A stretch of 7,958 nucleotides of DNA from Octadecabacter sp. (GTDB lineage Bacteria; Pseudomonadota; Alphaproteobacteria; Rhodobacterales; Rhodobacteraceae). Shown here piece after piece: positions 6,430 through 7,958 of this stretch. Made by a program: the position numbers and the translations under genes. How positions within the stretch are numbered: the stretch's first letter is position 1; each line of letters starts with the position of its first letter. The notes below the pieces were generated by a model that saw only the letters and a list, made by a program, of their open reading frames with translations, was not told the origin of the DNA and did no database searches. The stretch is from NCBI GenBank assembly GCA_003533975.1, contig DQCL01000268.1, positions 1 through 7,958 on the forward strand, given 5' to 3'.

Positions 6430-7134
6430 TTATTCGATGTCTTCGAAAAACGCCGCAAGTGCCGCTATTTCCTCGTTTGATAGCCTCCCAGCCATCATTT
6501 GCATGACTGGATGCTGGCGAACCCCACCCTTGTAGGCATGCATGGCGATCACGAAATCTTCGCTCGGCCAATGAGTAATGCTTGGAATGCCGCTGGCTGC
6601 GCCACTGGTTTGGTGGCACGAAGTGCATTCGCCAGACAGGTATTCACCGTATGCAGGGTCCCCTATGATCGCGAGGATCTCTGGTGCAACCTCGTGGTCA
6701 ACCGCAGCAGCGGTTGGGGCGGATTCCGGAATGTCTTGTGGATTGTCCGAAAAGAGCCGCAGATACGCCAGAACGTCGTCCCGGTCTTGCTGATCATCAA
6801 ATCCGCGAAACGACATTCGCGTCTGAGACACCAGTGAACGTGGGTCCTTGATATAGGCATCAAGGGATTCATATGTCCAAGTTAAACCACCAGCCGCGGC
6901 GCGTTCCAAACCTTCGGAATAACGAAACCCTTCGGCCTGTCCCGCTGACCGGTCGAATATACCGTTGAGTTGTGGACCGACCCGATCAACCGCGCCGGCA
7001 CCAATTTGATGACAGCTTGAACATTGACGGAACAGATCTTCCCCACGCTCAGCATCACCACCCACATCGGCATGCGCCACCGCTGCAAATGCAACGATGG
7101 CCACAGGCGAAATGATACGCTTCAAAGAACTCAT
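6430..7134 (-). CDS. soxE: SoxE, diheme c-type cytochrome
   Basis: SoxE is the periplasmic electron acceptor of SoxF. The 234-residue protein has a Sec signal peptide ending at AHA-DVGG (residues 20-26) and two class I cytochrome c domains. Domain 1 has CSSCH at 38-42 (7009-7023) and Met107 in RMSFRGF as the likely sixth ligand. Domain 2 has CTSCH at 170-174 (6613-6627), with Met211, 213 or 214 in HPVMQMMAGRLS as ligand candidates. Length and diheme design match Paracoccus SoxE (about 229 residues). Its ATG overlaps the soxD stop as ATGA, so translational coupling to soxD is expected, and soxF follows 29 bp later. Domain 1 is strongly similar to the last domain of SoxD, indicating a local duplication. 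Function depends on the Ccm haem-attachment machinery. Confidence 0.93.
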   Translation of the reverse strand: MSSLKRIISPVAIVAFAAVAHADVGGDAERGEDLFRQCSSCHQIGAGAVDRVGPQLNGIFDRSAGQAEGFRYSEGLERAAAGGLTWTYESLDAYIKDPRSLVSQTRMSFRGFDDQQDRDDVLAYLRLFSDNPQDIPESAPTAAAVDHEVAPEILAIIGDPAYGEYLSGECTSCHQTSGAASGIPSITHWPSEDFVIAMHAYKGGVRQHPVMQMMAGRLSNEEIAALAAFFEDIE

Positions 7135-7958
7135 TCAGCACCAATGCTATTAATGTAGGCAAGGACCGCTTCGATGTCGGCAGGATCAGACAGACCACGA
7201 TAGGCCATCTTCGTCCCAGACATTGTCCCGCGTGGGTCTGTCAGGAACGCACCCAGCGCTTCGGTTGTCCAGACATCACCCGCTTCAGCGGCATCTTTGA
7301 AGGTATTGGAATACCGAAAACCATCAATGCTGCCGATTGTGCGGCCAATCAAACCGTTCAGTTGTGGACCCGTCCGGTCAGATGCGCCCTCGCCGACTTC
7401 GTGGCAAGACTGGCACTGACGGAAAACGCCTTTGCCCGCGTCAATCAAAGCGGGATCAGCCGCGGCTTCAACAACTTCAGCATCGCCAGCTGGTGCAGCT
7501 TCGGTTTCAACAGCAGCCTCATCAGTAGCGGCTTCTTCTTCCGCGCCCTCTTCTTCTGGTGTCACATCTACGACGGAAGCGTGCATTGTGATTTCGACAT
7601 TGTCTTTACAGTCAGACATGCACGGCTCAGTGCGCCAGATAGAGTATTCTGTTTCAGCACGGTCATCGACCACGAAACCGTCAACGTTGGGCATCTCTAC
7701 GTCAAAGAATGATTCATCGCTCAGCACGAAGTCATCATCAACGAGGTCGTTGGAGTACAAAATGTATGCCACGATTGCATAGGTATCATCCGCACTCAGC
7801 GTGCCCGCATTGCCGAATGGCATAGAGCGGTTGATATAATCCCATGACGTAGACAGGTAAGGCCAATATGAACCGATTGTTTTAACGGGGTCCTCATCCG
7901 CAAGCGTACCAAAGCCACCGGCAAGAACCGGCCAGTTGCCTGAACCTTCTGCAAAGTC
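7131..7958 (-). CDS. soxD: SoxD, cytochrome c subunit of sulfane dehydrogenase SoxCD (5' end cut by window edge)
   Basis: SoxD takes electrons from the molybdenum subunit SoxC, which oxidises the sulfane sulfur on SoxY in the periplasm. The visible 275 C-terminal residues are in frame to the right edge. The first haem domain lacks its CxxCH (off the window) but shows WPVLAGG, IGSYWPYLSTSWDYI and the ligand methionine of MPFGN (7821-7823). Next come an EPCMSDC pair of cysteines (7608-7622) and an acidic Ala/Glu linker (about 7458-7562). The second cytochrome domain has CQSCH (7401-7415) and Met in GTKMAYRGL (7206-7208). The diheme layout agrees with Paracoccus SoxD (about 384 residues), so roughly the first 100 residues and signal peptide are missing. 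The ATG at 7823 is an internal methionine, not the start. The TGA stop overlaps the soxE start. Confidence 0.93.
   Translation of the reverse strand, partial: DFAEGSGNWPVLAGGFGTLADEDPVKTIGSYWPYLSTSWDYINRSMPFGNAGTLSADDTYAIVAYILYSNDLVDDDFVLSDESFFDVEMPNVDGFVVDDRAETEYSIWRTEPCMSDCKDNVEITMHASVVDVTPEEEGAEEEAATDEAAVETEAAPAGDAEVVEAAADPALIDAGKGVFRQCQSCHEVGEGASDRTGPQLNGLIGRTIGSIDGFRYSNTFKDAAEAGDVWTTEALGAFLTDPRGTMSGTKMAYRGLSDPADIEAVLAYINSIGAE

Noticed and set aside
5129..6628. Longer reading of soxF starting at 6628
   Set aside because: The extra 76 residues overlap the soxE coding region and would hide the Tat signal; the ATG at 6400 has a good ribosome binding site and gives the family length.
7432..7782. 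116-residue Ser/Ala/Thr-rich plus-strand frame
   Set aside because: It is the antisense image of the acidic SoxD linker; its composition follows from that repeat-like coding.
7821..7823. ATG at 7823 as the soxD start
   Set aside because: The frame stays open to the window edge, and the upstream 45 residues carry conserved SoxD sequence; this methionine is the probable haem ligand in MPFGN.

Overview
The window looks like chromosomal DNA of a marine roseobacter-type alphaproteobacterium (Rhodobacteraceae). This rests on moderate GC content, a recA preceded by the alphaproteobacterial SOS box (GTTC-N7-GTTC), a C4-pathway 5-aminolevulinate synthase of the Rhodobacter type, and sox genes in the Paracoccus order D-E-F. 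Genus-level assignment is not possible from the sequence alone.

Layout. Positions 1-512 (minus) are the first 170 codons of recA. A 181-bp divergent region (513-693) holds the SOS box and a probable recA promoter. Positions 694-1293 (plus) encode a small sulfotransferase-fold protein. A 96-bp gap follows, with a promoter overlapped by a perfect 10-bp inverted repeat of the form ATTC-N8-GAAT. Positions 1390-2298 (plus) encode a Tat-exported metallo-beta-lactamase-fold hydrolase. It ends tail to tail, with a 4-bp overlap, against a leftward block covering the rest of the window. In transcription order (right to left) that block is soxD (3' part only), soxE, soxF, a DUF302 periplasmic protein, hemA and a YeeE/YedE (TsuA/SoxT-like) sulfur-compound transporter.

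How the genes may work together. SoxCD oxidises the sulfane sulfur on SoxY-bound intermediates. SoxE and SoxF resemble the cytochrome and flavoprotein subunits of flavocytochrome c sulfide dehydrogenase. The YeeE/YedE protein probably moves thiosulfate or another small sulfur compound across the inner membrane. HemA makes the first haem precursor, and Sox cytochromes carry many c-haems, so its position may tie haem supply to sulfur-oxidation or low-oxygen signals. An FNR-type box 32 bp upstream of a -10-like hexamer (centre to centre) lies before the DUF302-hemA-yeeE block and suggests a second, oxygen-responsive promoter. The operator before the hydrolase resembles sites of persulfide-sensing ArsR-family repressors (SqrR/BigR/SoxR), suggesting that this gene also belongs to the sulfur regulon although it is transcribed in the opposite direction.

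No rRNA, tRNA, CRISPR array, insertion sequence or convincing rho-independent terminator was seen. No gene-free stretch exceeds 181 bp. The gene content is mostly of known families. The most informative signals are the two regulatory sites and the hemA/DUF302 insertion at the end of the sox genes.
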